Source: an uncultured Methanobrevibacter sp. (GTDB lineage: Archaea; Methanobacteriota; Methanobacteria; Methanobacteriales; Methanobacteriaceae). From it: a DNA stretch of 6,978 nt. The stretch's first letter is position 1, and each line of letters opens with the position of its first letter. The translations under genes were made by a program, and so were the position numbers. Under the pieces are notes generated by a model. That model did not search any database. It saw only the letters and a list, made by a program, of their open reading frames with translations, and was not told where the DNA came from. This document shows positions 5,937-6,978 of the stretch, piece after piece. The DNA is taken from assembly GCF_900316895.1 (NCBI RefSeq), contig NZ_ONER01000087.1, forward strand, positions 1-6,978, read 5' to 3'.

Positions 5937-6978
5937 ATAATTTTTCATTAAATAATTTATCTAAATCTTGAACTTTATCCTTATCATCTTCATTTCTAAA
6001 GTATCCAACAGCCACAACCATAATCAAGCATAAAATAGCTAAAACTGCTGCAAGTGATAATCCCACCTCACTGGCTGACTGTGAAGTTATCGGATTGATT
6101 TCCACTGATTTTTTAACATCTGCACCTTCAGACTGAGAGCTTCCAGCTTCAACTGATTCTGAACCCGCACCTACATTTGAAAATGCCTCACCTTGGGCAT
6201 TGTCCCCATTTTGGGCGGTAGCTTGAGTGGTAGTTGAGCTTGAATTGGAAGCAATTGTTGAAGATGAAGTTGAGCCTTTAACCGGATTTTGTGAGGAAGC
6301 TTCCTTTTGATTAGTACTGGAATCCGCTTCCGGAGGCTGTACGGATTGAGTATTGTTTTTAAATACTGGATTCTTAGTTGCTTGATATAATTTAGGAAGC
6401 AATTGTGCCAGAATATCTGGATTCACATATTGTACAGCCCATTGCATCATCGCAATATTTCCACAGCTGCAGTCACAGCATGCAACACCATTTTGGATTG
6501 TTGCCTGTGCCCATGTGTTTGCAATGTCACTTATTGTAGCCTTATCAGCATTCCAATAGCCATCATGGATTGTTGTAAGCATTGTTCCACTCATAGAAAT
6601 CAGTGAATATGCATTATTTCCACTCATAAGCCAGTCCTTAACTCCAATTCCATATTTATCATTGTAATAAGTATTGTAAATCCTATTCCATAAGTCATCA
6701 GTAACTGCTGAAGGCCTTGTTACCTGCCATCCATGCAGATTGCTTACGAATTTGTTAGACATATAACGGGCCCCGCTGTAACCTTCATTCATCATTCCCT
6801 TAATCCAGTCAGGGTTGTCATATCTTGCGGCGATTTCCTGATACATTACTTCTTCCAAAGAGGATATGTATGCACTGTTCTTGTTGGCATACATCAGCAC
6901 GTTGAATTTTGGAGCCTTACCTGAAATCTCCTCAACTGTCATGGACAGTCCTCCCCAGTAATCGAAGAAGTCATCATT
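5935..6978 (-). CDS. CobN-like chelatase large-subunit homologue, C-terminal part with stalk and membrane anchor
   Basis: The 5' end lies beyond the window; 347 residues are visible, whereas CobN/BchH proteins exceed 1,100. The frame is open at the edge, and the opening NDDFFDYWGGLSMTVEEISG matches the CobN signature of acidic-Y-x-x-x-G-G-x-x-x-A/T-V, so the Met at 6942 is internal and not a start. Further CobN hallmarks follow: an E-E-V-M...A-R-Y-x-N-P-x-W-I-x-G-M...GYSGA block (about 42-70) and a VKDWLM-like W motif (113-118). At 167-172 is an unusual CCDCSC cluster followed by GN. Residues about 205-300 are Ser/Thr/Gln/Asn-rich and look like an extracellular stalk. A membrane helix (about 305-326) and a short charged tail (FRNEDDKDK...) complete the protein. 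Classical CobN is the cytosolic subunit that inserts cobalt into hydrogenobyrinate a,c-diamide. The anchor and stalk suggest this homologue faces outside and binds or remodels a tetrapyrrole or metal there (inference). First visible gene of a four-gene operon. Confidence 0.87.
   Translation of the reverse strand, partial: NDDFFDYWGGLSMTVEEISGKAPKFNVLMYANKNSAYISSLEEVMYQEIAARYDNPDWIKGMMNEGYSGARYMSNKFVSNLHGWQVTRPSAVTDDLWNRIYNTYYNDKYGIGVKDWLMSGNNAYSLISMSGTMLTTIHDGYWNADKATISDIANTWAQATIQNGVACCDCSCGNIAMMQWAVQYVNPDILAQLLPKLYQATKNPVFKNNTQSVQPPEADSSTNQKEASSQNPVKGSTSSSTIASNSSSTTTQATAQNGDNAQGEAFSNVGAGSESVEAGSSQSEGADVKKSVEINPITSQSASEVGLSLAAVLAILCLIMVVAVGYFRNEDDKDKVQDLDKLFNEKL

Noticed and set aside
6240..6372. 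Ser/Thr-rich segment of the CobN-like protein as a frameshifted or non-coding stretch.
   Set aside because: The frame stays open through it into a clear membrane helix and a charged tail, as expected of a stalk-and-anchor.
5935..6942. Met at 6942 as the start of a stand-alone 335-residue protein.
   Set aside because: The frame is open to the window edge and the twelve codons upstream encode the conserved CobN DYWGG segment; no ribosome binding site precedes 6942. The gene is truncated by the window, not by nature.

Overview
The window reads as a piece of a methanogenic archaeon of the order Methanobacteriales, most likely Methanobrevibacter or a close relative. The grounds are strong AT-richness, an adhesin-like surface protein ending in a lysine-rich Ig-like domain, an archaeal-type iron-sulfur flavoprotein, Shine-Dalgarno motifs of the AGGTGAT type, TATA-like box A elements, T-run terminators, and a CobN-like / DUF2162 / ExbB-like / DUF2149 gene set that I associate with methanogens. 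The genus call is inference. All six supported genes lie on the minus strand, so transcription runs from high to low coordinates; the first and last are cut by the window edges.

Right part (6978 to 4226): a four-gene operon. It starts with the C-terminal third or less of a CobN/BchH-type chelatase large-subunit homologue, here fitted with a Ser/Thr-rich stalk and a C-terminal membrane anchor. Next come a DUF2162 polytopic membrane protein with a CPCC cysteine cluster, a MotA/TolQ/ExbB proton-channel protein, and a small ExbD-like DUF2149 protein. The genes are separated by only 9 to 11 bases, and each downstream Shine-Dalgarno overlaps the preceding stop codon. Together they look like a proton-motive-force-driven, membrane-bound machine that handles a tetrapyrrole or metal at the cell surface. 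This is the most interesting system in the window, because an ExbB/ExbD-like motor has no outer membrane to serve in a single-membrane archaeon.

Middle part (4225 to 3982): an AT-rich intergenic region. It holds a hairpin that may end the operon, four copies of an AGTAATA(C)T motif, a perfect 14-bp palindrome, and a TATA box for the next gene. From 3981 to 1543 runs an 812-residue secreted adhesin-like protein, with a signal peptide, repeated DUF3344-like beta-rich units, about nineteen N-glycosylation sequons, a Pro-rich linker and a 95-residue domain that is about 40% lysine. It ends in an 11-bp stem terminator that includes its own stop codon.

Left part (1471 to 1): an iron-sulfur flavoprotein with a CX2CX2CX5C cluster motif, probably translated from a leaderless or very short-leader message. 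Overlapping it by 11 bases is the N-terminal 301 residues of a polysaccharide flippase of the RfbX/MATE-like superfamily, which runs off the window. No RNA genes, CRISPR arrays, insertion sequences or plus-strand genes could be supported.
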